Shown piece by piece: positions 1 through 7,065 of a stretch of 64,000 nucleotides of DNA. This DNA comes from Pelosinus propionicus DSM 13327 (GTDB lineage Bacteria > Bacillota > Negativicutes > DSM-13327). How positions within the stretch are numbered: position 1 is the stretch's first letter; each line of letters opens with the position of its first letter. Below the pieces are notes generated by a model, which saw nothing but the letters and a program-made list of their open reading frames with translations, was not told the DNA's origin and did not search any database. The position numbers and the translations under genes are program-made. The stretch covers positions 1-64,000 of the forward strand of contig NZ_FOTS01000013.1 of the NCBI RefSeq assembly GCF_900114615.1, in the 5' to 3' direction.

Positions 1-265
1 AAGACCGATACAAATCCACTTCCCGTTCCAATGCTTTAATGCGCAGCTCCATTTCACGCTGTTTTGTGAATGGTGACGTGCGCGGTCTTCCCCGCTTTTT
101 AGGTATGCAAACTTCCGGTTTCCTGTTATAACGCCGAACCCAATTTTTGATTTGTACCTTTGTGAGCCCCAGTGCATCTGCTATTTCCTGGCGTGTTTTG
201 CCTTGCTCACGCATGGCGATTATCTCTGGTTCCATTATTTTGATGTGCGTATATTCCCTTTTCAT
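1..265 (-). mobile_element. IS3-type transposase OrfA, 3' end cut by the window
   Basis: Reading the minus strand from ATG at 265 gives at least 88 codons, running off the left edge. It begins MKREYTHIKIMEPEI and contains a helix-turn-helix (TRQEIADALGLTKVQIKNWVRRY), then a basic stretch KKRGRPR and the start of a coiled coil (MELRIKALEREVDLYR). This order is typical of OrfA of IS3-family elements, in which OrfA binds DNA and a -1 frameshift joins it to the OrfB integrase. OrfB would lie outside the window. The start has a strong AGGGGG ribosome site. Element boundaries cannot be set from this end alone. Confidence 0.75.
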
Positions 266-270
266 GCAAT

Positions 271-308
271 CGCCCCCTGTCGTAGTTTCTATCCTACAAC
301 AGGGGGCG
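271..308. repeat. inverted repeat at the IS end / translation-start hairpin
   Basis: CGCCCCCTGT near 271 pairs with ACAGGGGGCG ending at 308, with GTAG/CTAC continuing the stem. On the minus strand the stem contains the AGGGGG ribosome site of the transposase, so folding of a read-through transcript would hide it. On the plus strand a T-run follows, as in a terminator. The minus-strand sequence from about 300 begins TGTTGTAGG, compatible with an IS3-type TG terminus. Confidence 0.5.
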
Positions 309-441
309 TTTTCTCTCAATGTCTATTTCTTGGGATGCGGTCTATACCTGCGGAGGCTTTTTCTTATATAGTCTATTGCTATTGCGGCCAATCGTCTTGC
401 AAAAAGGCAAAATGATGTGAGATGAACATGCTGAAAGACTT

Positions 442-1755
442 TTATTTTAGGTTATACTTTTTTAGCTTGTATTGTAAAAGTTGGCGAGTAAGCCCTAAGT
501 GCTTTGCAGTCTGTGTAACATTGCCATTTAATTGATTGAAGGCAGAGCAAATTAACTCTTTTTCTATTGTATCCCGCTGTTCTATAAATTTTGCTGGTCC
601 AGTACAACTCATACTGACCGTTTGCGTAGATTGTGATAGTGCTAGAAGATTAGATTGAAATAGTGATGATAGGTGGTGCATTTGTATTTCTTGTTCCGAG
701 GTTACAAAATTCATAGCTCCTTCAATTGCATGCTGAAGTTCTCGAATATTTCCAGGCCAGGAATATTGCTGAAAAGCATCTAATATTGCTGCTGAAACTC
801 TTTTTATATCTAATCTCATGCTCAAATTATATTTTTTAATAAAGCGATCAATATAATCTGGAATGTCTTCTTTGTGCTCGCGCAGAGGCGGTATACGAAG
901 ACTTACAGTGCCTAGGGTGTAATATAGATCTTCTCTTAATTGTTTCTGTACTATAGCATCAAAAGGATTCACAGTTATTGTGGAAATAATTCGGACATTA
1001 ATTGCCGTTTCATTCGTTGCTCCTACTCTGCGAATGGAATTTCCTTGGAGAACTCGTAATAATTTTGCCTGTAGATTCATGTTTATCGAGTTAATTTCAT
1101 CGAGGAGCAAGGTGCCTCCGTGCGCTTGTTCAAAAAAACCCGGTCGGTCGAGCGCATCGGTGAACCCTCCTTTAACAGTTCCAAAAAGCAATTCTTCTAG
1201 CAGATGTTCTGGCAGAGCCGCACAGCTTATTGCAACAAATGGACCTTGCTTACAAAGACTTGCATTATGAATGCTTTGTGCAAACAATTCTTTTCCTGTT
1301 CCTGTTTCACCATATAGTAGTATATTTGATGAGGTTCGTGCCGCTCGATGTGCTTGCAGCTTCACAGTTTTTAATGCATCAGATTTTCCAATGATATCAG
1401 AAAAAGTATATCGGGTGCTAAAAGGTCGTGTCTTTTTTAGAAAAGACTTTTGGGCAGAAGGGTTTTGCTGAAAGTCAGTAATCTTTTTAGCAATTTCTAA
1501 AGCTTTAAGCAATACCGTGTTAGAATGCATAGTATTTAATTGCTTTTTATCTAAAATAGTGTTGACATTTTCAATTTCCAATTGAGTCATCATCGTATGA
1601 AACAAAATAGCTGCCTCAAGTTTATCAATTACTTGCATACCTATATCTAAGTTATATAAGAAAGTTTCATATAAAATTAACTTTTGCTCAGCGATTGCCA
1701 ATTGTTCCTTTAGTTTGCGCTCTCGTTCCATTATATTTTCTTCCGATTTTATCAT
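442..1755 (-). CDS. RocR-like sigma-54 activator, degraded paralogue
   Basis: 437 residues; ATG after TATGGAGG. Layout is N-terminal coiled coil, shortened PAS region, AAA+ domain (about 115-350) and a Fis-type helix-turn-helix at the C-terminus (NVTQTAKHLGLTRQLL). Walker A (GETGTGKE) and Walker B (LLLDEIN) are present. Compared with the paralogue at 12639-14114 it lacks 44 residues after the TM of 'NTM' and 10 more just after ALEIAK, which exactly explains the 491 versus 437 length difference and removes most of PAS. The sigma-54 contact loop reads GGFTDA instead of GAFTGA, and the conserved second arginine of REDLYYRL is T. Known activators need both, so this copy is probably unable to drive open-complex formation. 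It might be a decoy, a DNA-binding repressor, or a gene in decay. The ORF itself is uninterrupted. Confidence 0.85.
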   Translation of the reverse strand: MIKSEENIMERERKLKEQLAIAEQKLILYETFLYNLDIGMQVIDKLEAAILFHTMMTQLEIENVNTILDKKQLNTMHSNTVLLKALEIAKKITDFQQNPSAQKSFLKKTRPFSTRYTFSDIIGKSDALKTVKLQAHRAARTSSNILLYGETGTGKELFAQSIHNASLCKQGPFVAISCAALPEHLLEELLFGTVKGGFTDALDRPGFFEQAHGGTLLLDEINSINMNLQAKLLRVLQGNSIRRVGATNETAINVRIISTITVNPFDAIVQKQLREDLYYTLGTVSLRIPPLREHKEDIPDYIDRFIKKYNLSMRLDIKRVSAAILDAFQQYSWPGNIRELQHAIEGAMNFVTSEQEIQMHHLSSLFQSNLLALSQSTQTVSMSCTGPAKFIEQRDTIEKELICSAFNQLNGNVTQTAKHLGLTRQLLQYKLKKYNLK

Positions 1756-1822
1756 TATTTTACCTCCATATCAAAGTGTAGGTTTCTGCCAAACCAAGAG
1801 GGTTATAATTGAGCACCGGCTT

Positions 1823-1838
1823 TGGCATGCATGTTGCT
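1823..1838 (+). promoter_or_regulatory. sigma-54 promoter (-24/-12), rightward, without a following gene
   Basis: TGGCATG-N4-TTGCT with exact -24/-12 spacing, matching the sigma-54 consensus. The predicted start is about 1849, directly at the base of the hairpin at 1847-1881. It points away from the adjacent regulator and would transcribe antisense to that regulator's leader and riboswitch. Confidence 0.6.
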
Positions 1839-1846
1839 TTACAAAA

Positions 1847-1886
1847 GATACCTCCCAGCTATAAAACTGGGAGGCATCTTTTTATA
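1847..1886. terminator. bidirectional Rho-independent terminator in the regulator leader
   Basis: GATACCTCCCAGC pairs with the reverse half ACTGGGAGGCATC around an ATAAA-type loop. It is followed by CTTTTTAT on the plus strand, and by TCTTTTG on the minus strand. It lies between the cobalamin riboswitch and the sigma-54 regulator, so it could be the riboswitch expression platform or the end of a short riboswitch RNA. Confidence 0.7.
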
Positions 1887-1907
1887 AAGTAACATGCATA
1901 ACAATAT

Positions 1908-1936
1908 AAATCCCGGCGCAAAAAACGCCGAGATAA
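1908..1936 (-). promoter_or_regulatory. GC-rich hairpin between riboswitch and terminator
   Basis: ATCCCGGCGC and GCGCCGAGAT-type arms flank an A-run on the plus strand; in the minus-strand transcript this is CGGCG-TTTTTT-GCGCCG with extended flanks. It is a stable stem without a following U-run, of the kind that could take part in an alternative riboswitch fold. Confidence 0.4.
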
Positions 1937-2000
1937 AAGTACAGTTTGGCACATGTGTACTTAATCCCCTCCCCATCGCTCGTGGGTCAAATGGTGACTG

Positions 2001-2161
2001 TCAAATAGGCAGTTCTCCTGGCTTTGGTTCATTGCTTACTCAAACCTTCCCAAGAACTTAGTCTCAGTGGTATTTCATTGAGGTTGCTCCCCATTACAGT
2101 GGCGGGACCGCGTCGGTATCACACCGATCTTCCCTATTAAGCCCTTGCGGGCACCTATTTC
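2001..2161 (-). promoter_or_regulatory. cobalamin riboswitch
   Basis: The minus strand carries the conserved adenosylcobalamin aptamer core: a GGGAAGATCGGTG segment, GCGGTCCCGCCACTGTAA, a later GGGAAGG, and the B12 box GCCAGGAGAACTGCC. P1 is closed by AAATAGG (near 2160) with CCTATTT (near 2003). Order and spacing match the class. It is transcribed towards the sigma-54 regulator at 442-1755, about 245 bases downstream, with a terminator between. Such riboswitches usually turn expression off when B12 is plentiful. The nearest B12 users are oraS/oraE, which are on the other strand. Confidence 0.9.
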
Positions 2162-2224
2162 TATAGTATTTAATTTTACGGTTGAAGATACTCTAATTCG
2201 AAACCATCATAACATTGTATATGA

Positions 2225-2329
2225 AAGAATGTCAAATCAATCGATAATTGGGATATTAAAGCGCTAGAAGTGCTATTAGGACATTCATTAACACAAAGCA
2301 CAAATTATGTAACTGAGTTCTGGTTGTAA
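2225..2329 (+). pseudogene. C-terminal remnant of a tyrosine recombinase/integrase
   Basis: An open frame after the TGA at 2222 reads DIKALEVLLGHSLTQSTNY and continues VTEFWL to the TAA at 2327-2329. This matches the end of phage-type integrases, where LLGHS carries a catalytic His and the following Tyr is the nucleophile. Only about 34 residues remain, with no start codon or ribosome site, and the upstream part is replaced by the riboswitch region. I infer an old integration or rearrangement here. Confidence 0.55.
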
Positions 2330-2375
2330 AGAGTAACATTGCGGTTTCTTTTATTTTAGCCAAACCTTAAGATTG

Positions 2376-2391
2376 ATTTTTTTGCAGTAAT
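2376..2391 (+). promoter_or_regulatory. candidate activator site upstream of orr
   Basis: ATTTTTTTGCAGTAAT occurs 71 bases upstream of the orr -24 element. The same 16-mer with one change (T to C) is at 3835-3850, upstream of the ord promoter. Shared position upstream of two sigma-54 promoters suggests a binding site for the RocR-like activator. This is inference from sequence sharing only; the A/T run makes a chance match easier. Confidence 0.35.
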
Positions 2392-2446
2392 ATCTTGAAA
2401 TCATGAGGCTGATAAGGTCAATGCAGAAATTTGAAGGTTACTTGCA

Positions 2447-2462
2447 TTGGCATCATTATTGC
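2447..2462 (+). promoter_or_regulatory. sigma-54 promoter of orr
   Basis: TGGCA-N6-TTGCA places GG and GC 12 bases apart, the -24/-12 arrangement. The start would be near 2474, leaving an untranslated leader of about 115 bases before the orr ATG at 2589. Confidence 0.65.
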
Positions 2463-2588
2463 ATTACAAGAAGGTAAGGAGGGCAATAGACGGCCAGTTT
2501 GGCAAACTATTAAATATAGACAATGCAAGGCTTACTATATTGGTGTTGCTAGAATATTGCAATCTATAAAGAGGTGGAGGTAGGTACT

Positions 2589-3668
2589 ATGGGATATCCT
2601 TTCATTGAAATTGATCTTGAGAAAATTACTGCTAATGCTCATTTGCTCGTTAATATGTGTAATGCTCATAATATACAGATTGTTGGTGTGGCTAAGGCTG
2701 TATGTGCTGATATTGATGTAGCTAAAGCGATGTTAGCTGGTGGAGTGCCGATGCTAGGAGATTCACGAGTCCAAAATCTTCGAAGACTTCGAATGGCTGG
2801 CATTGATGTTCCATTACTACTGCTAAGGATTCCAATGCCGAGTGAAGTGGATGAAGTAGTGCAAATTGCTAACTGTAGTTTAGTTTCTGAGCTTTCAACA
2901 ATTCGTCAGCTAAGTCAGGCTGCTATCAAGGTTGGAGTGATTCATGACGTAATCCTAATGGTGGACATGGGAGATTTAAGAGAAGGAATTATGCCGCAAA
3001 AGATTTTGCCTTTAGTTCAGCAGATTCTTTTGTTATCAGGAGTACGTTTGCAAGGACTTGGCGCAAATTTTGCTTGTTATTCAGGAAAAATTCCTACATC
3101 GGGGATTCTTAAGAGACTTGTTGCGTTAACTCAGCAAGTTCGAGATGTATTTGCTTTGGCATTACCCATTATTTCTGGTGGTAATTCTGCTGCCATTGAC
3201 TTGCTAATGACTAGTGGCATACCAGCAGGAATTACTCAATTGCGAATTGGCGAAGGTATTTTGCTTGGACGAGAGACCCTAAAACGGAATCCTATTCCGG
3301 GGGCTTACCAGAATCCCTTAATTCTGCATACTGAGATTGTCGAGGTACAGGAGAAACCTTCCGTGCCGTCAGGAGAAATAGCCCAAGATGCTTTTGGGAA
3401 TATACCGGTTTTTATTGACCGAGGTATCCGCAAACGAGCGATTGCAGCCATAGGCCGACAAGATGTGGAAATCGATCATTTAACGCCAATAGTACCAGGA
3501 ATTGATATTCTAGGCGGCAGCAGTGATCATTTGATTCTTGATGTCAGTGATGCTGCAGAAGATATTGCTGTTGGTAGTGAAGTTTGTTTTTATTTGCAGT
3601 ATGGAGCTTTAGCTCATGCTATGGTTTCGCCCTATGTATCTCGTGTTTATAAAACGCGAAATTTTTGA
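2589..3668 (+). CDS. orr: ornithine racemase (PLP, alanine racemase fold)
   Basis: About 359 residues. It converts L-ornithine to D-ornithine, the substrate of the aminomutase encoded downstream. The N-terminal barrel starts FIEIDLEKITANA and the PLP lysine is K36 in VGVAKAVCAD; the C-terminal part has the beta domain of fold-III racemases. Length fits the Orr/YhfX-like family. An upstream in-frame GTG at 2574 lies inside the GAGGTGGAGG ribosome site, so ATG 2589, seven or eight bases after that site, is the better start. It has its own sigma-54 promoter and is separated from ord by 374 bases. Cytoplasmic. Alanine racemase is the main alternative, made less likely by its neighbours. Confidence 0.85.
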   Translation: MGYPFIEIDLEKITANAHLLVNMCNAHNIQIVGVAKAVCADIDVAKAMLAGGVPMLGDSRVQNLRRLRMAGIDVPLLLLRIPMPSEVDEVVQIANCSLVSELSTIRQLSQAAIKVGVIHDVILMVDMGDLREGIMPQKILPLVQQILLLSGVRLQGLGANFACYSGKIPTSGILKRLVALTQQVRDVFALALPIISGGNSAAIDLLMTSGIPAGITQLRIGEGILLGRETLKRNPIPGAYQNPLILHTEIVEVQEKPSVPSGEIAQDAFGNIPVFIDRGIRKRAIAAIGRQDVEIDHLTPIVPGIDILGGSSDHLILDVSDAAEDIAVGSEVCFYLQYGALAHAMVSPYVSRVYKTRNF

Positions 3669-3829
3669 GATGCATGCTGCTGGAAGAGTTGAAGAATTTG
3701 CAAAAAAATTTCTCTGTTTTACTGTGGGCAAAACTGGTACGCTAAAATGCCGCAAATAAATTTGCTTATGCATATAGCAAGGTATTTGCCTATAATTTAT
3801 CGAATATGGGAATTTATATTTATAGAAGG

Positions 3830-3850
3830 TGCAAATTTTTTTGCAGCAAT
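3830..3850 (+). promoter_or_regulatory. candidate activator dyad upstream of ord
   Basis: TGCAAA-TTTT-TTTGCA is a perfect dyad that overlaps ATTTTTTTGCAGCAAT, nearly identical to the site at 2376-2391. It lies about 120-130 bases upstream of the ord -24 element, where sigma-54 activator sites are commonly found. A related inverted TTTGCAAAAAAATTT is at about 3697-3715. The stretch between orr and ord (3669-4042) holds no gene I can support. Confidence 0.4.
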
Positions 3851-3965
3851 GATTAAACAAGATGTTTTTATTCATGAGATTTATACATCCTAAGATCAAT
3901 AAAAATATCTGATTATTGAGAAAATAGGTGTGGCAAGAGCACTTATTTATAGTATTAGTTTAAAT

Positions 3966-3981
3966 TGGCATGATTGTTGCA
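3966..3981 (+). promoter_or_regulatory. sigma-54 promoter of the ord operon
   Basis: TGGCATG-N4-TTGCA is an essentially perfect -24/-12 element. The predicted start is near 3992, about 50 bases before ord. It should serve ord and probably the genes that follow. Confidence 0.8.
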
Positions 3982-4042
3982 ATATGCAAGTAATAAGCAA
4001 GTTGATATATGTGCTTGCAACAATTGAAGGAGGTTTACTGAT

Positions 4043-5086
4043 ATGGAAACAGTAAAAGTAATTTTATGGGGATTAGGTGCGATGGGAAGTGGCATGGCAA
4101 AAGATATTGTAGAGAATAAGAAAGGAATTGAAATTGTAGGTGCCATTGGACAAAATCCGCAGAAAATTGGAAAAGATTTAGGAGAGGTTTTAGGACTTAA
4201 TAAAAAATTAGGAATAACTATATCAAAAAATCCTGCAGAAATATTACATAGTACGAAGGCGGATGTGGTATTGCATTCTACCCAGTCCTTTACAAAAGAT
4301 GTATTTCCTGAGATTAAGCTGATTGTAGAATCTGGTAAAAACGTTATTACGATTGCCGAAGAGATGTCAGCTCCGCAAGTGGAAACTCCTGACTTGGCAA
4401 ACGAGATGGACGCACTTGCCAAAAAGCATAATGTGACTATTTTGGGTACTGGCGTGAATCCAGGATTTGTACTAGATACATTGATTTTAACGTTAACAGG
4501 TGCCTGCCAGGTTATCAGTAAAATTTGGGCAGCTAGAATAAATGACCTCTCGCCATTTGGACCGACAGTAATGAAGACGCAAGGGGTTGGAACCACGGTG
4601 GAAGAGTTTCATAAAGGTGTAGAGAATGGCACCATTGTAGGACATATTGGTTTTCAGCAGTCCATTTATTTAATCGCAAAATCTCTTGGCTGGGAGCTGG
4701 ATAAAGTAGTAGAAAGCCGTGAACCTATTATTACTAAGGTTTATCGTGAAACACCTCATGTTCAGGTCCAGCCTGGCATGGTTGCTGGTTGCCGCCATGT
4801 TGCACGCGGCTTTTATAATGATCAAGAAATTATTACGCTAGAGCATCCACAACAAATTCATCCGGAGTTAGAAGGGATAAAAACCGGGGACTATATTACA
4901 ATCGAAGGTACACCGACAATCAAATTTGCTGATGAACAGGAAATCCCTGGTGGAATTGGCACAATGGCTACCGCTGTGAATATGATTCCACAAGTAATTA
5001 ATGCTAAGACGGGCTTGTTAACTATGCCGGAATTGCCTGTAATTACCGCTTTAATGGGTGATGTACGTAAATTGGTGAAAAGGTAG
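4043..5086 (+). CDS. ord: 2,4-diaminopentanoate dehydrogenase
   Basis: 347 residues. It oxidatively deaminates (2R,4S)-2,4-diaminopentanoate, the aminomutase product, to 2-amino-4-oxopentanoate with NAD(P)+. The N-terminal Rossmann motif is GLGAMGSGMAKDI, and the rest resembles dihydrodipicolinate reductase-like dehydrogenases (GTGVNPGFVLDTL, GVGTTVEEFHKGVENG). Length matches characterised Ord proteins. ATG follows GAAGGAGG. It is the first gene after the best sigma-54 promoter in the window, and the rest of the pathway follows on the same strand. A 213-residue open frame on the opposite strand is a shadow of it. Confidence 0.92.
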   Translation: METVKVILWGLGAMGSGMAKDIVENKKGIEIVGAIGQNPQKIGKDLGEVLGLNKKLGITISKNPAEILHSTKADVVLHSTQSFTKDVFPEIKLIVESGKNVITIAEEMSAPQVETPDLANEMDALAKKHNVTILGTGVNPGFVLDTLILTLTGACQVISKIWAARINDLSPFGPTVMKTQGVGTTVEEFHKGVENGTIVGHIGFQQSIYLIAKSLGWELDKVVESREPIITKVYRETPHVQVQPGMVAGCRHVARGFYNDQEIITLEHPQQIHPELEGIKTGDYITIEGTPTIKFADEQEIPGGIGTMATAVNMIPQVINAKTGLLTMPELPVITALMGDVRKLVKR

Positions 5087-5093
5087 AATAATA

Positions 5094-5112
5094 GGGATGT
5101 AATTTACATCCC
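5094..5112 (+). repeat. short hairpin after ord
   Basis: GGGATGTAA pairs with TTACATCCC around a minimal loop. No T-run follows, so it may be a processing or stabilising stem rather than a terminator. The 198-base gap to the permease has no other clear element apart from the AAGGGGGAC ribosome site. Confidence 0.4.
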
Positions 5113-5284
5113 CCCATAATAGACAATACCCCTAACTGAGAATATGATTCAGAACTGCCTTTTTGGGTTTCCTGATGAATTAGGATTGTTGCTTTTAAGT
5201 AAGAGTGCAAAGGGAAAAATGTACAAATGAAGGAGGATAGTAGGCAGAGTGTAATCACTGGAAAATAAACAAGGGGGACTAATA

Positions 5285-6721
5285 ATGAATGAAAATTTTA
5301 ATGGGAAAATTGAGCAGGCTATAGCGCAGCAATCAGGTTTGGATCGGGGGATGAAAAGTCGACACTTATTTATGATTACGCTAGGGGGCGTTATTGGAAC
5401 CGGATTATTTTTAGCTTCTGGATCCACCATAAATCAAGCTGGACCCATTGGTAGTGTAATAGCCTATATAATAGGTGGATTCATCATGTATATGGTTATG
5501 ATGTGTTTGGGAGAACTCTCTGTGGCAATGCCTGTATCCGGTGCATTTCAAACTTATGCGAGCATGTTTATTTCGCCTTCCATTGGCTACTTATTAGGCT
5601 GGCTATTTTGGTTAAACGGGGCAACAACAATTGGAATTGATCTCGTGGCAGCAGGCATGCTGCTAAATAATTTGACAGGAGTTTCAGAATGGATTTGGGT
5701 ACTCATATTTGGTGGTGTATTATTTGCTTTGAATTCTTTGCGGGTAGGTGTTTTTGGTGAATCAGAATTTTGGTTTGCTGGTATAAAGGTAGCAGCTATC
5801 GTTGCTTGCATTATAGTAGGTGGCTTGTCAATGATGGGTTATCTTGGGGGGCATGAACCAATTGGCTTTAATAATTATTTTACAGATGGAATGTTTCCTA
5901 ATGGCGTAGGTGCAATTTTAATAGCTATGCTTACGGTTGCGTTTGCTTTTAATGGAACAGAAATTATTGGGATTGCTGCTGGCGAAAGCCAAAATCCAGA
6001 AGAAACGATTCCCAAAGCAGTAAATGCTACTGCATTTAGAACTTTATTATTTTATGTTTTATCGATGATTGTTGTTGCAGCTATCGTTCCATGGAGAGAA
6101 GCTGGAGTAAAAGAAAGCATTTTTGCTGAAGTTTTTCAATATGCAGGCATTCCTGGTGCATACACGATTATGACATTAGTGGTTATTACCTCGGCACTTT
6201 CTTGTGGGAATTCATGGGCCTATAGTGCCACTCGTATTTTGTGGGCAATGTCTAAGGATGGTATGGCGCCGTCTGCTTTAAGTAAATTAAACAGTCATCA
6301 GGTCCCTATGAATGCATTGATTTTGACCATGGCTGTTTCGGGTATATCCTTGTTATGCAGTGTAATTGCCGCAGATACAGTATACCTTTGGTTGATTTCG
6401 ATTTGCGGGTTAGCAGGTGTGCTAGGATGGATGGGGATTTGTGCTTCCCAATATTGCTTCCGCAAGCAGCTTGTTGATAATGGAGGAAATGCAGAGAGCT
6501 TGAAGTATAAAGTTCCTTTGTTCCCTCTAGTTCCAGCTTTAGGTTTTTTCCTCAATGCCCTTATTGTAATCGGATTATGGTTTGATGATAATCAGCGTAT
6601 AGCCATTTATGCTAGTGTACCGTTTATTGTCGTTGTTATGATCTATTATTACAAGGTTGTTTCACCGCGTAGGAGAGTGATTCAGATGGAAAAAATGGAA
6701 CGTACAGATAAACATGCATAA
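5285..6721 (+). CDS. APC-family amino acid permease, probably for ornithine
   Basis: 478 residues with about 12 hydrophobic helices. The N-terminus (MKSRHLFMITLGGVIGTGLFLASG) is the hallmark of the amino acid transporter (AAT/LysP-AroP-like) branch of the APC superfamily, proton symporters of the cytoplasmic membrane. Further family motifs are AFAFNGTEIIGIAAGESQNPEETIPKA, in the central substrate region, and a charged C-terminal tail. It lies between ord and ortA in the same orientation, with a 32-base gap to ortA, so ornithine (or another cationic amino acid) is the inferred substrate. The specificity cannot be read from the sequence. Start has GGGGGAC upstream. Confidence 0.85.
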   Translation: MNENFNGKIEQAIAQQSGLDRGMKSRHLFMITLGGVIGTGLFLASGSTINQAGPIGSVIAYIIGGFIMYMVMMCLGELSVAMPVSGAFQTYASMFISPSIGYLLGWLFWLNGATTIGIDLVAAGMLLNNLTGVSEWIWVLIFGGVLFALNSLRVGVFGESEFWFAGIKVAAIVACIIVGGLSMMGYLGGHEPIGFNNYFTDGMFPNGVGAILIAMLTVAFAFNGTEIIGIAAGESQNPEETIPKAVNATAFRTLLFYVLSMIVVAAIVPWREAGVKESIFAEVFQYAGIPGAYTIMTLVVITSALSCGNSWAYSATRILWAMSKDGMAPSALSKLNSHQVPMNALILTMAVSGISLLCSVIAADTVYLWLISICGLAGVLGWMGICASQYCFRKQLVDNGGNAESLKYKVPLFPLVPALGFFLNALIVIGLWFDDNQRIAIYASVPFIVVVMIYYYKVVSPRRRVIQMEKMERTDKHA

Positions 6722-6753
6722 TTTCTGAATATTCACAAAAAGGTGGAGATACC

Positions 6754-7065
6754 ATGTCGCAAGCACAGAAAGGTGATTGGGTGCAGATCTATCAAATCAT
6801 TTTACCGGCTGGAAAACGTGCACCACAAGTTCCAGCAGAAACTGCGAGTGTTCCTTTGGAGATGTGGGTGAAAGGCTTTTTAGAGGAAGAGCAAGCGCAA
6901 GTGGGTACGGATGTAACTATTTGTTCACTGGCTGGTCGCTTATTACGGGGACGGTTAATCGCTAAAAATCCTCATTATGAGGTTAACTATGGTTTTCCTC
7001 AACCTGAATTGTTGACAATTGGTGCTGAATTAAAGGCGATTTTGGAGGGGAATATAGATGAGTAA
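6754..7065 (+). CDS. ortA: 2-amino-4-oxopentanoate thiolase, alpha subunit
   Basis: 103 residues. Small subunit of the OrtAB thiolase that cleaves 2-amino-4-oxopentanoate with CoA to acetyl-CoA and alanine, the last step of ornithine oxidation. It begins MSQAQKGDWVQIYQIILPAGKRAPQVP and has the compact beta-rich pattern of OrtA proteins. It overlaps ortB by 8 bases, consistent with translational coupling of two subunits. Recognition rests on the WVQI...L..G.RAP pattern, the length and the context. Ribosome site AAAGGTGGAG. Confidence 0.88.
   Translation: MSQAQKGDWVQIYQIILPAGKRAPQVPAETASVPLEMWVKGFLEEEQAQVGTDVTICSLAGRLLRGRLIAKNPHYEVNYGFPQPELLTIGAELKAILEGNIDE

Noticed and set aside
3955-4596. 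213-residue open frame on the minus strand
   Set aside because: It is fully opposite ord, has no ribosome site and no protein-like domain; ord matches its family along its whole length.
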